Below are positions 12,401-22,114 of a DNA stretch of 28,282 bases, one piece after another; position 1 is the stretch's first letter, and the number at the start of each line of letters is the position of its first letter. This DNA is from Trichoplax adhaerens. Taxonomy: Eukaryota; Placozoa; Uniplacotomia; Trichoplacea; Trichoplacidae. The stretch is taken from NCBI RefSeq assembly GCF_000150275.1, contig NW_002060953.1:909291-937572 (forward strand), given 5' to 3'. The notes beneath the pieces are model-generated. The model ran no database searches, had not been told where the DNA came from, and saw nothing but the letters and a program-made list of their open reading frames with translations. A program made the position numbers and the translations under genes.

Positions 12401-12420
12401 CTCAATTATATAATTCTAAA
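6485..12420. other. Long AT-rich region without a supported gene
   Basis: About 5.9 kb with no recognisable protein, splice-joined frame, RNA gene or repeat unit. The longer frames (for example minus 10746-10483 with 87 codons, minus 7162-6935, plus 9952-10143) lack recognisable motifs, and frames of that length are expected by chance in sequence of this composition. A TATA-like TTATAA lies about 75-85 bases upstream of the trypsin ATG, near 6560-6570. It could be that gene's promoter, but it is not distinctive in such AT-rich DNA. Confidence 0.5.
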
Positions 12421-12429
12421 AGCAATTTT

Positions 12430-12840
12430 TGATAGAAGCACATGTTGTTTACGCAAGTAAGTTTGCTTTTTAAGTTAACTAGCTATTTTTGCATCATCTG
12501 ACATTGAATAAGAAGCACACTGGTCATAAAAATCCCCTTTTTACTTGCAACAAGGCGATCAATGACGAGGAATTCTTTTCGTTATGGAGTTGGTAAGATA
12601 TTACTTTTCATGCCTATTTTATTTCTAGTGTTGTAACTAGTTTGAAGTAAATTAGCCATCATTGCATCACTCATTGTGCAAAACAGGATCTACTGAACAT
12701 CCGTTTGAGTATATTGATTAACTACATAGCTAAGAATAGGAAGCACATTCTGATAAATGACTAAAATTCATTTGCTTTTCACTTGCCCTAACTTGATCAG
12801 CTATGGTACTGATTTTCATTCACTTTTCAACCTACGGCCA
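12430..12840 (-). pseudogene. Relics of a death-domain C-terminal tail, repeated
   Basis: The minus strand at about 12818-12733 reads KISTIADQVRASEKQMNF, then SHLSECASYS and a TAG. The first part matches the last DD helix of the copy at 15.2 kb (KMKINAIADQVEEK), also at the DNA level (ATGAAAATCA.T.C.ATAGCTGA.CAAGT). A second, shorter and more decayed copy of the tail lies at about 12505-12565 (GATCGCCTTGTTGCAAGTAAAAA..GTGTGCTTCTTATTC). A possible third lies at 12430-12480, sharing GAAGCACA and TTGCTTTTT blocks on the plus strand. The rest of the death domain is not recognisable here. I read this as old tandem remnants of the DD exon family that is better preserved further right. Confidence 0.45.
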
Positions 12841-13690
12841 TGTTGGCTACATAGTTGGATCAATCTTTAAGTCTGCGCGTGAAAAAAGTAGTTATGTGCA
12901 ATATAGTACTGTTACGGCTCTACGTTACCTAAATAATAGTTTAAGAAAGATTATTGGTGACAGTGTTTCTGCATTATAGTATAATAATTTAGGGTTGTTA
13001 TTACTAAATTGCACTATGATAGGGACACTTTGAAACAAGGCGGAGATTAAGGGATAACACCGATTTATTTATTATATTTTATCTATCAAGCCAATCACAG
13101 TAATCAGTGAGTCTTGCAAACAAGTATAACATTATACTGGTTGACACAATCCATCCACCACCACTAAACTAATTTAGATTTATTTACGAGCTGTGACATT
13201 AAAATCTTAAATTACGTTACCGTTCATCATTAAATCTACCGAATGAAAGAAAATACTCTATGAAGGAGAATACTAAATATTAATGTTCATTATAATAGTA
13301 TACTAGTTGAGAACCTTTTGGAATGGTAGTTCTTAGGAGTTATAGTAGCAGTACTATATTCTGACTAGATCTTTCGACAGATTAGGGGAGTAATTTGTAG
13401 AGGTAACTCAAAGTAAGTTCTTTACATTAGACTAGTGAACTTGCCTGAAGTAGTCTGTGACAGCACATACTTACATTTATCAGCTATTGTAACCACTAAA
13501 TTAACCTTCAACTTACCTTATATAGGATTACTTCAGTAGCTTATAACTCGGTAGGTTACGTAGATAATATTATTAAACGGAGATATGTTTTATAAAGGTA
13601 GGTAGGAAAGTTTTGAATTCAATCAACTGTCTTTATAGAACATTTATAGCATAATGTCAAATCATTTTCAACATCAAGTGGACATCATCG
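12841..13690. other. No feature seen
   Basis: AT-rich DNA with no supported gene or repeat. Confidence 0.35.
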
Positions 13691-13770
13691 ATTAACGCTG
13701 AATTGGAAGCACATTATGCAGCCCATGGACTCAAGTTCTCCTTCTTTTATCACTTGCTTTTAATTTATTA
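13691..13770 (-). pseudogene. Possible further relic of the same tail
   Basis: On the plus strand GGAAGCACATTATG..(C)ACTTGCTTTT resembles the 12.74-kb copy (GGAAGCACATTCTG..TTTGCTTTTCACTTGC). On the minus strand it reads AAGCAAGTGATAAAAG and then degenerates. The match is short and weak. Confidence 0.25.
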
Positions 13771-14889
13771 ATACGATAGATTAGATAGACTGTAACGATG
13801 TTATGATGATGCCAATGAGATTTTACTTTGAAGTCGATTTCATTCGCAGCACTACTAGACGCATGCAATGAAAAATGAAATTGTCTATTGCCAGATTAAG
13901 CTAAATAATCAAGGCAATAACAGATGTTTATCATACACATTAGCAAATTTCTTAGTATTAACCAACTTAAATACCATAGTACAACTGACATTAAAGCTAT
14001 TTTTGCATGCTTATCATTGCAAGCTAAATCTTTGCTGTGAAAAGACTCATAAGATCAAAATTACTTAAAGTACAATATGTGCGATCCGTTAACTGTGCCA
14101 TAAATGCAGCCTCATAGGACCACCTGCTAGAATAATTTCATAGTTATCAAGTTTTCGCTTTCTATAGCAAGATCGTAAGCTGCTCGATATGAAATTCACA
14201 ATACCGAGGTATAATTTAAGACTCCAAATGTACTAAAGTTATAAACTTCATTTTTCGTTAAGCTATTGCAGTTCCATGATGTTTTAATGACAGATGAGCT
14301 TCGTCATTCTACTAATTAATTAGTCTAAAGCTAAATTCGAACAAGGTGGTAAGTTGGCTCCATCATTGCTATAGCATTTGCTTCATATCGATATTGACAA
14401 GCATTCTTAGTCATGTCTTATGCATGATTTTTTTTTAAGTAGATCATATCAATCAACTTATCCTGCTTGTAAATATATCATTGTTACAGCCATATTTATA
14501 TTCCATTATTTATTTATCTACTGATTAAATTCGTCAATTTATCAAAATTATACTTGGCTACTTCGCAGTATTACACAAAGTTATTTTATTTAATTTACTG
14601 TACTATGAATTGAATGCATTACCCAATCGTTTCGCAATTAAGGCTACATTAATGTCAGCTCCTGATACTCAATAAACGGTATAAACCTGGATAAATTATT
14701 TGTTATGCTTCTTATTAGTCACTAATCTACTGTAAAATACTTGATGATATTCAATTACATTCGTTATGTTTATTATTGTTTAGTAATTAATCTAACATTG
14801 AGATTTTTATAATATTAAATTACATGATAGAGTAGTCAAGATACAACATCGAAAACTGCTCCGGTTAAGCTATACAATTTAGAATCAAT
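13771..14889. other. No feature seen
   Basis: AT-rich. The 66-codon plus-strand frame at 13868-14068 has no recognisable features and looks like chance. Confidence 0.4.
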
Positions 14890-15570
14890 GCGATAAACTG
14901 CGTGAGATAAATTGTAAAAATTATCCAAATTCGACTTAAACACCTGCAACACTGGTTAATTCAAAACTACATTCCGCTATAGCGATTAAGTTTAAAACAT
15001 CGGTACTACTTGATTACCTGTGCCTCTTATTCGTTATTGTTAGAGTCATGCAAAGTTTAATTACTATATATTACAATAGTAGATGATTCCTTCGTCAAGA
15101 GCTAATTCTGAGCTCTTATATTGTAGAATAGCAACATGTCTCCATGAAAAACTGTAGGAAAAAGGTGTATAATCAATTATACTGGGATAACTCATAACCA
15201 TTACAAGCTTCTCTTCCATTCGGCTATTTTTCTTCGACTTGGTCAGCTATAGCATTGATTTTCATCTTACGTAAAGCTGCAACTACTACGGAAATATCAG
15301 CATCTTGCCCGACGTTATTTTTCCACAATATCAGAACTTTGTACACTTTATTGTAACGGTTATGCTCTCTACTTGAAATATCTTCAATTTCTACTTGTGG
15401 CGAATGAAACGAGATTCACAAACGAAATAAATTGTCTATATTGAGTCGGTTTGCTATTATATCGAAGCACCTTATATCCATTCTTGTATTAAAAATAAAA
15501 TTGAAAACATGAACTAGTCTTCAAGTCGTCAAGGTTGCATCTGATCTAGCACGCACGTTTAGCAATAATA
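14890..15570. repeat. Segmental duplicate of 27590-28260 (unit A)
   Basis: About 650-680 bases matching the right end of the window in the same orientation. It includes the whole DD exon plus flanks on both sides. Exact anchors include ATCTTACGTAAAGCTGCAAC at 15264-15283 and 27970-27989, TTAGAGTCATGCAAA near 15041 and 27714, AACATGTCTCCA near 15133 and 27839, and AACATGAACTA near 15507 and 28213. The coding part is best conserved; the downstream flank has many small indels. Confidence 0.85.
15224..15481 (-). pseudogene. Disabled death-domain exon (unit A)
   Basis: This is the paralogue of the DD exon at 28187-27906. Death domains are six-helix adaptor modules that pair with other death domains in apoptosis and innate immune signalling. 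The frame opens MDIRCFDIIANRLNIDNLFR, hits a TGA (15418-15416) at codon 22, where unit C has Gly (GGA), and continues colinearly through REHNRYNKVYKVLILW and AALRKMKINAIADQVEEK. A one-base deletion in the A-run, relative to unit C, then gives a TAG at 15226-15224 and removes the last eight residues. The splice acceptor is also altered: unit C has ATAG|AA|ATG and here it is ACAAGA|ATG, so the only AG is shifted by one base and would break the phase. Three independent lesions make this a confident pseudogene. Confidence 0.85.
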
Positions 15571-15824
15571 TTGGGCAATTTTTTTCGTAACTACTGCAAT
15601 TTTAAAACCTATGATATGTTATAAAATATAAACTACTACAAATACTGCTTCTTAGGATTTTTAATCGTCACTTTTGCGTTGAATCAATTTGAGCATTATG
15701 AATTCTTATAGAAAGTCTGCTAGATAATCAATCTTAGAACTAATTAAAATCTGAATTAACTCATAAAAAATTGCCTATTATGAACGTATTTTACTGGTAG
15801 TTAGCTAACCTTATAAAGTTTATT

Positions 15825-16012
15825 GAATAAACAATCCTAAAATAAATTATGGTCGTAAATTTAATTCATAAATAATTGTTTAGTCAGTAAATTAGTTTAC
15901 TGGTAGCTAGAATATTCTAAATACGGATCCTCAAATTCGTTGATGATATCATTAGCTAACAAAACTGTACGCGATCATATCATCAGTGACAAAAATAACT
16001 GAAAGCGTTACT
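15825..16012. repeat. Duplicated intron-type block, copy in unit A
   Basis: It matches 19562-19750 in the same orientation. Anchors are TAGCTAGAATATTCTAA (15904-15920 and 19642-19658) and GCGATCATATCATCAGTG (15971-15988 and 19709-19726). The partner lies inside the intron of the unit B gene. Here it sits about 0.35 kb upstream of the unit A DD exon, in the minus-strand sense, so it is probably the surviving intron of unit A. Confidence 0.8.
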
Positions 16013-16564
16013 TCAATTTAAGTCTAGTTGAGTGCCTCATTACAATTTGCTAACTTTTGCCTTAATTTCACTCATAACGTGTTACAATTTTAAAGTATAC
16101 TGTATTCATATTATCTACTCTTATAAAATTTAATTTATATCATCAGTATAACTATAAGTCCGGGTATCAAAAAAATACTCAAAGCTTATCCCATAATCTC
16201 TCTAGTTAACGTTATGATTAAGGCCCCGAAATAGTTTCATGGCTAATGAACAGCAATCATCATTATGATTCTTTTCTAAACAGATTTGAAACTTTATATC
16301 GACTGTAAGCTATACTGTAGTTCCATTTAACAGCACTATAACAATGAATGCAAAGTCTTACTCATTTAATTTTCATTTTATGGCGGAGCCTAGTTACGTA
16401 ATAGTGTCCTGAAGTTTTTAATTACCATGTAACACCTTGACATATAACAATTTAAATTTTCGTGCATGCCGCTTTGGTCAACTTAAATGAGATTGCTAGT
16501 GAGCGTACTTAAAACATGAATTCAGATTAAGTTTGTGATCTAATTAGGAGCGATAAAACTAGAT
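16013..16564. other. No feature seen
   Basis: This is where the upstream exon of the unit A death-domain gene would be expected by analogy with unit B, but no such coding sequence is recognisable. Confidence 0.4.
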
Positions 16565-17110
16565 ATGATGTTAAGTACTACAGAGGTGTGATATATACCA
16601 ATCACGAAATTCCAAATTTTAGAAAAATAAGGGCTTTTATTGAATCTTATACAAAGATTAACTACACAGCTCTACTCTAGCCGAATACTACTTCTAAAGA
16701 CTTCTTGAACGAACTAACAGGATAATCTAAAGTTGCATGCTTTTATACTTTCCGTAGCATTCGCAGCTACAATCCGCATGGCAACCTTTTACCTTATTTT
16801 ACACATAGTTAAATTATTCTTAGTAAGACTATTCTACTGCGGACCATCATTAATCCAATATGGATACGACTACAGTACTTACGTAGACATTATTCACACC
16901 AGCCAAAGTACAATGAATTAACCATATCCTAATATATGATTTACAGTTCTATTTTTACCTATAGCCATATTAGTAACTCAACAGCTTACTGTATATAGTC
17001 ATCTGTACTCTAGCATAGAGTCTCTACCACTACAGTCTATAGTTACAGCTACCAAATATCTCTTAGGATAAATATCTACCGTACATTATACTACACATGG
17101 TTAACAGTCT
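16565..17110 (-). repeat. Dispersed repeat, arm 2 of a distant inverted pair
   Basis: A reverse-oriented, diverged copy of 840-1605, lacking about 205 bases present in arm 1. The 62-codon plus-strand frame inside it (16733-16921) is not preserved in arm 1, so I do not treat it as a gene. The arms are roughly 15 kb apart. Confidence 0.75.
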
Positions 17111-17189
17111 ACAATCACAATACTAAGTTACATTACAAGAGGCTATGGTTGCAGATTGAAAACATGATTACAGATCTGTACTGATTATT

Positions 17190-17555
17190 AAATATTAAGT
17201 GAGCAAAAGAAATGCGCGATTAATAAAAGTGTAGTAACAGTCTAATCCGATACGTATATAATAAATTAAATGATTTCGATGATAAAATGTTACCGCACAA
17301 CGTATTTTCTAATCAAATTTGAAAGCTGGATTTAGTCTTGACTGCTACTTTTGCAATTACTGCTGTTATTTTGCTGCCACTAATTGAACAAGTGGATAAG
17401 ATTCAACACATAATTTTATTTTACCTGTAGTGTAATAGGAAAGTATATTCGAGCTATTAATCATAAGTAGTAAAAGCAGTGACAAGTTGTTACAAGTCTA
17501 GCCAATAAATTCATGACTTATAGTAACCTGGAGAGACATGATGCATTCTTAATTT
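17190..17555 (+). repeat. Tandem duplication, unit 1
   Basis: It matches 17600-17970 with an offset of about 409-414 bases. Anchors are ATTAATAAAAGTG, AATCAAATTTGAAAGC (17311-17326 and 17725-17740), GGAAAGTAT and ACATGATGCATTC (17536-17548 and 17945-17957). No long frame is shared between the two units, so the block appears non-coding. Confidence 0.75.
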
Positions 17556-17599
17556 ACGTTCAGGTTGACAATGCTTAGGCCGAAGCCAAGTTATTACTT

Positions 17600-17970
17600 T
17601 TATTGAGCCAAGATAGAAGCACAACAAACGCTCTATTAATAAAAGTGCTATACTAATCTAATTCAATACCTGTATAATAGAGTACGCGTAGGTATTTCGA
17701 TAAAACTACCGTATAGCGTATCCTAATCAAATTTGAAAGCAGGTTTTAGCCTTGTCTGCTAACGTTGCTAATGAGCCAACAAGTGGGTAATAATACAAGC
17801 AATATTATTGCCAACAAATAATACTATTGTTCCTTTAGCTTAAGGGGAAAGTATTTTCAGATTATAAACTATAAGATGTAGACGTAATCCCAAGTCATCA
17901 GAAGTCCAATGAAAAAAATCAAGGCGTTATGATATCCTGGAGATACATGATGCATTCCTAATCCAATGTA
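17600..17970 (+). repeat. Tandem duplication, unit 2
   Basis: Second copy of the roughly 410-bp tandem unit, with many substitutions and small indels relative to the first. A faint third trace may follow near 18070-18110 (CGAAGTCAAGTTTATAA, compare CGAAGCCAAGTTATTA near 17581). Confidence 0.75.
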
Positions 17971-18674
17971 TCCATCGACATCAAGTAGTTATCTGACACT
18001 TTGACGTGCATACGAGTCGTATTGCAAGTTGACTCAATTCAATCAGACAGTGAACTGCAGTAGTATAGAGTATTTCCCGAAGTCAAGTTTATAATTGGGT
18101 AAATATCAAGTTACAACTCAAATGTCAAGTTAAGGTTTAACACGTTGGATTGTAAGAGCTATTATATATTTACTAGCTATGACAGCCTAAATCGATAGAT
18201 CAATGTATACTTTTACACGTTACTGCGCTTACGTTGCTGACACAACTGCATACAAGGACGCTAATGCTAGACTATCCAATATTCAAGTTTAACGATACAC
18301 TTCAAAATTAAACAAATACTACTACAGTAAAGAGTACATCGAAGCACCATGACTTCTATTAATTTGTTATTACGCAGAAATTACGGACATAAGGCAAATG
18401 AATCATATTTTTAAATTACAATAGCTGTTTCTGCTTCATAGTTAGCGGCTTTATACAATACTATGCCATTCTTGTTATAAAAAATCAAATGAAGTTAAAT
18501 TTCGATCTATTTATACATCATGTAATACTTCAATATTTCACGTCTAATGGCGATAAAACTACAACATAGAAAATATAGCCATTGTAGTTTATTGATAATT
18601 GTAAGCAAGCCAACAAGAAATTAAATTAGGACTATCGATAAATTAAAAATTTTTTAATTTTTAGTATTTAATTG
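17971..18674. other. No feature seen
   Basis: AT-rich, no supported gene. Confidence 0.35.
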
Positions 18675-18850
18675 ACATTTTTAATACTATAGTATAACGC
18701 TGTGTAAAACTGACAACCATCTATAAAATTAAGAATGTTAATCCAAATTACTATTAGTTTGCTGGGAAGTTTAAAGTTTACTTGTAAAATCATCGTAAGC
18801 TGAAAAGTAACTAAGCTTGTATTGTATTCCCTGTTTTTGAAGGGTTATCT
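18675..18850. repeat. Duplicated downstream flank, copy in unit B
   Basis: It matches about 27360-27540. Anchors are ACATTTTTAATACTATA (18675-18691 and 27360-27376) and GTATAACGCTGTGTAAA (18692-18708 and 27384-27400), with weaker similarity continuing through ACTTG.AAAAT.ATC. In both units it lies on the downstream side, in the minus-strand sense, of a DD exon. Confidence 0.75.
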
Positions 18851-19005
18851 GTTAGGATAGTTAAATTAATTTAGAAGAGTAATTTAAGAAGGTAAAGGCA
18901 TTCTATAATAATTTTGTCTTGGCGCATATTTTATAAGTTCAATTTAAATGTACGATAAATTATAAGCTGTATTGAAGATGGCTTTGAGGATAGGCTGTTT
19001 GCACT

Positions 19006-19268
19006 CTAGAAATTTTGTTCGTTGTTCTTTGACAGAATGATGTCATTCCTACCAATAGTTTGCAAAGCCCGCTGCAATCGGCTAATGCTAACATTGGGAT
19101 GTGCCTTTTTGTACCAGTAATTGAGCAATTCCATTGCCTGGTTAAAGACATGGTCGCGATTTTGTTCCATTATAACCTTAACACAAATCGTTGGATCTAG
19201 GATGGCCGCTAACTGTGGCCAGTCTGTGCCAATAGAGCTTGCAATAGGGTGAAAATACTTCCTAGGAT
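19006..19268 (-). CDS. Death-domain terminal exon (unit B)
   Basis: The last exon of a DD protein. The acceptor CTACTATATAG ends at 19269, and the exon supplies two bases of a split codon (phase 1) and then runs to the stop at 19008-19006. The encoded domain reads DPRKYFHPIASSIGTDWPQL, AAILDP and, after a variable loop, DHVFNQAMELLNYWYKKA, then VSISRLQRALQTIGRNDI. The pattern 'W.qLA..L', 'qa.elL..W' and 'L..AL..igr.di' is typical of death domains and spans all six helices at about 80 residues. A short polar tail LSKNNEQNF follows. It joins in phase to the donor at 20180/20179. The exon itself is intact, but the TPR region further upstream is broken, so the gene as a whole may be non-functional or driven from another start. 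Confidence 0.75.
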
Positions 19269-19561
19269 CTATATAGTACAAGTAGAAACTTTACTATGAA
19301 GTACTATACGAGTATGTTGTAACAATTTCAATTGCAAATAAATTACTTGATTTTACATGATATAAAGTACAATATTTACATAATGAGCTCTTATGTCGCA
19401 ATTAGAGTTGAATAATCATCTGGTTCGCTATAATTATTTATGTAATGGTAATAATGGCATTAGCGATAGCACAGGTGGAACTGTACTTCTATTGTAAGAC
19501 TAATAGAAATAAATGGCTCTAATTCGAATTTGAATAACTCTGTAAACGAACTACTTACTGG

Positions 19562-19750
19562 ACAAACAATGTACAAATAAATTAAGATTGAATATTTTTT
19601 AATTCATAAATCATTATTTATTATGTTCAGTAGCTTACTAGTAGCTAGAATATTCTAATGACGATCTTAAAAATTCGTCAGTGATATCATTATCTAGTAA
19701 AACTGTATGCGATCATATCATCAGTGGCAAACGTAGCTTAAAGAATTACA
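19562..19750. repeat. Duplicated intron block, copy in unit B
   Basis: Partner of 15825-16012. It lies within the 911-base intron 20179-19269 that separates the unit B exons. Confidence 0.8.
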
Positions 19751-20179
19751 TCCATTGACGAGGTAAGGTATTCCTATGTTAGAATTTACACGGAGTAATT
19801 GCTCTTAAGCATATTTGAATCGATCTACAATTGGATTACTAAATGCAATTGAGAATGATTGATAGATATCAATTCAATAGAGGTTTACCTTTATCTTTGG
19901 TATCTTTCCTTTGGTCTAAAGTAGTGGAATAAAAATAGCCACAATCGATTAGTAGTTGTATCGTTTAAGTAATCAATACAGTAAATTAGTGCCCATAATG
20001 TTTGATAATAATCAACTATTGTTTACGCTATTACAAAATCACCTTGTATTAAATAGTAAAATAGCTATGATAGAGTACATTTATGCCTCTTTGCTTGCTC
20101 TAGCGTATGACTTTAGTTTATTATATCATGAAAAGTGATAATATAAGAATGAAGCTGCTGTTTATTCTCACATGCTTAC

Positions 20180-20460
20180 CTATCCAGAAATTTTCATTAT
20201 AAATCATCCAATCGTTCAAAGATTGACTGGCAAATTCCATCTTACAATGCTTACATTGAATCCAATTTTGATCTCCTTCCTTGTATTCTTCGGTTATACT
20301 TGTTGGTGTATTATATTCACTACATTTGACGAAATATCGACAAGCAGCCCCTTTAAACTTGACCATCCTTTCATTGACAGTGGAGATGAGTTTGTTCTTG
20401 ACAATTTCGTGTGGCCGTTTGACAAATATAGAATTTGTAACTTTATCGATAATCGATTGA
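20180..20460 (-). CDS. Exon upstream of the unit B death domain, Cys-rich
   Basis: An open frame of about 93 codons ends in the donor G|GTAAGC (20180/20179), phase 1. The phase matches the DD exon acceptor at 19269/19268, and the split codon becomes GAT (Asp). The peptide runs QSIIDKVTNSIFVKRPHEIV, then STVNERMVKFKGAACRYFVK, then a second part with NWIQCKHCKMEF and a Trp-rich end NDWMIYNENFWI. Cys pairs C-x5-C and C-x2-C could bind zinc, but I do not recognise the fold. The frame is preceded directly by TPR repeats in another frame; the nearest upstream AG (CTCTAG) could be an acceptor but more likely just sits in the broken repeat. An overlapping plus-strand frame (20172-20513) is treated as its shadow because the minus frame has the matching splice phase. 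Confidence 0.5.
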
Positions 20461-21135
20461 CTAGAGCCCAATATCATGATGACTGTGACCAAGAAGTAAT
20501 AATCGAATCTTGAGTGGCTTGTTATATGTAGAAAGAGCCAAATTATACTCGCCTCGTTTCTCATAGACAACTCCAATATTGTTATATAACATCGGGATGA
20601 TTGTGACCAAGAACTAATAATCCAACTTTAAGGGATTTGTCATACTTAGAAAGCGCCTTTGTAGACTTGCCCTGATGACTGTAGATGCGCCCAATCTGCG
20701 GATAACTATCAGCAAGGCGTGGATCATTTTTAATGGAAACATTTTAATTTCAAGTTCAGCTATTTATAACAGCCTTCCAGTGTTTCTTTCCAATCCCATT
20801 ACCATCCCTTAATCTTACTTTGTCTGTCTAACTATTCAGCCATTTTCACTTTATCTTGCAGTTAAGTAGGCAGAGATGTCCCTTTTCTTTCCATTCTTTG
20901 CTTTCTTCCGTTCTTTTTGTAAAATATAAATATCGCACATATCAAGACATATATCGCATCGAAGTCGATTAATCTTGACACAAGGATTGCAAAACACTTG
21001 AATCTCATCTAGAGCTTGCGTAGAATAAGATAATCCTTGGGTTCAATTGTAGGTAGTCTTGTACTTTTCACCATTTTCATACAATGATTGTATATGAGGA
21101 GGAATTATAGAGTGGATGGATTTATTATCGGCCAT
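20461..21135 (-). pseudogene. Broken TPR-repeat gene, N-terminal part of the unit B protein
   Basis: TPRs are helical-pair scaffolds. The minus strand starts with ATG at 21135 (MADNKSIHSIIPPHIQSLYE, then NGEKYKTTYN), meets a TGA at 21045-21043, then continues TQGLSYSTQALDEIQVF and a Cys cluster CNPCVKINRLRCDICLDMC to a TAA near 20852. Later frames give WDWKETLEGCYK, DPRLADSYPQIGRIYSHQGK, STKALSKYDKSLKVGLLVLG, HNHPDV and, after a frameshift, YNNIGVVYEKRGEYNLALST and IRLLLLGHSHHDIGL, TAG. The last two are 42-residue kinesin-light-chain-like TPRs. The spacing between equivalent points is 118 bases instead of 126, so an 8-base deletion accounts for that frameshift. The decay involves at least three frames. 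The part directly downstream (20460-20180) stays open. Confidence 0.75.
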
Positions 21136-21180
21136 CTTTTCTTTGACTATTTTTAGAAAGAATCGATCAATGGAAAATGT

Positions 21181-21629
21181 TGAGTCGATTTGATAACTTC
21201 AATTTAAAAAAACGACAAGTTAGTGCCAATTCGAATAAAGTCTTGTTGCAATAATCGATTACGGTACTTGTCAGCGAATTGATATTATGCTTATGTAATT
21301 AATGGAATAGTAGGGCGATGCCGGGTACAAATTTATATGCATACGATTCGTATTCCAACACAGAAATACAAACAATTCGGTTATTTAAAAGGTTGAACAA
21401 TAATTCAAGATGCTCCTACAAACTCATATATAAATGTAACTAGAAATTTATCTTGAAAATGCAACCATCCATGTTGCAAAGACCGAGGCTGGACTGTCAC
21501 TGAATAATGAAATCTAATTGTACAGTAGATGATAACTTTAGACACAGCGCTAGTGAAGAATCTTTTGCATCAATTTATGAAAAATTAATGTTAATGACAT
21601 TTATAATTGAATAAGATTCTTAAGATAGC
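21181..21629. other. No feature seen
   Basis: The sequence upstream of the TPR relic on the minus strand would contain its promoter if it is a single-exon 5' end. Nothing distinctive is visible. Confidence 0.35.
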
Positions 21630-21929
21630 ATGTACAGTAAGATGGCTTTTGTCCACGTCTTTTGGAAACCTTCAATTTCTATTTTTAGTTCAAAAGTAAG
21701 GAATAATGTGATAGAAATTCAAGCAAATGTCAAACTTACCAATTTAATTTTTTCATTACTGGCTAATGATAGTTTGATGTTATTTTGGGGCCGAAATGTA
21801 GGTATAATTCTATCAATTGCACTGTATGCTGCTTATTCTAACGATGAGCAAAGTCAGCAAATAGAACCAAATAGAATTGAAGATGGCATACGAGTAAACT
21901 TCTACCCACTAAAAATCCTATTACATTAG
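21630..21929 (+). CDS. Hypothetical 99-codon ORF
   Basis: An ATG-to-TAG frame with a TAA two codons before the ATG. It starts MYSKMAFVHVFWKPSISIFS, has a hydrophobic stretch GIILSIALYAAY near residues 58-69 and ends in a charged segment DEQSQQIEPNRIEDGIRV. A minus-strand frame overlaps its second half (22071-21838), so at most one of the two is coding. No family is recognised, and neither splice sites nor neighbours support it. Confidence 0.2.
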   Translation: MYSKMAFVHVFWKPSISIFSSKVRNNVIEIQANVKLTNLIFSLLANDSLMLFWGRNVGIILSIALYAAYSNDEQSQQIEPNRIEDGIRVNFYPLKILLH

Positions 21930-22114
21930 GCAAAAAATGTTCCCTACAACGTAGCCAGTTCAAAGGTAATCGATTTTCAACCTTCAATATGCGCGTACAA
22001 ATATAATGGTAATGAAATGATATTCTGCCATGTGCATGTTGTTGGATATGTCCAAATTCATGATTCTTCAAGGTGCCATTTTCAGCCCAAGTGTCCTATG
22101 AGATACTATTGAAA

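Noticed and set aside
16733-16921. 62-codon plus-strand frame rich in hydrophobic residues, considered as an inserted mitochondrial gene fragment
   Set aside because: It lies inside inverted-repeat arm 2, and arm 1 does not preserve the frame; no mitochondrial protein is recognisable.
18960-19151. 63-codon minus-strand frame overlapping the DD exon
   Set aside because: A shadow in another frame of the unit B death-domain exon.
20172-20513. 113-codon plus-strand ORF
   Set aside because: Opposite to the Cys-rich exon and the TPR relic, both of which have better support from splice phase and repeat homology.
21838-22071. Minus-strand frame containing HEFGHIQQHAH, which resembles the HExxHxxxxxH zinc motif of metzincin proteases
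   Set aside because: The frame has a stop shortly upstream, no other protease features, and the third position of the turn is not Gly. A competing plus-strand ORF overlaps it. Probably coincidence.
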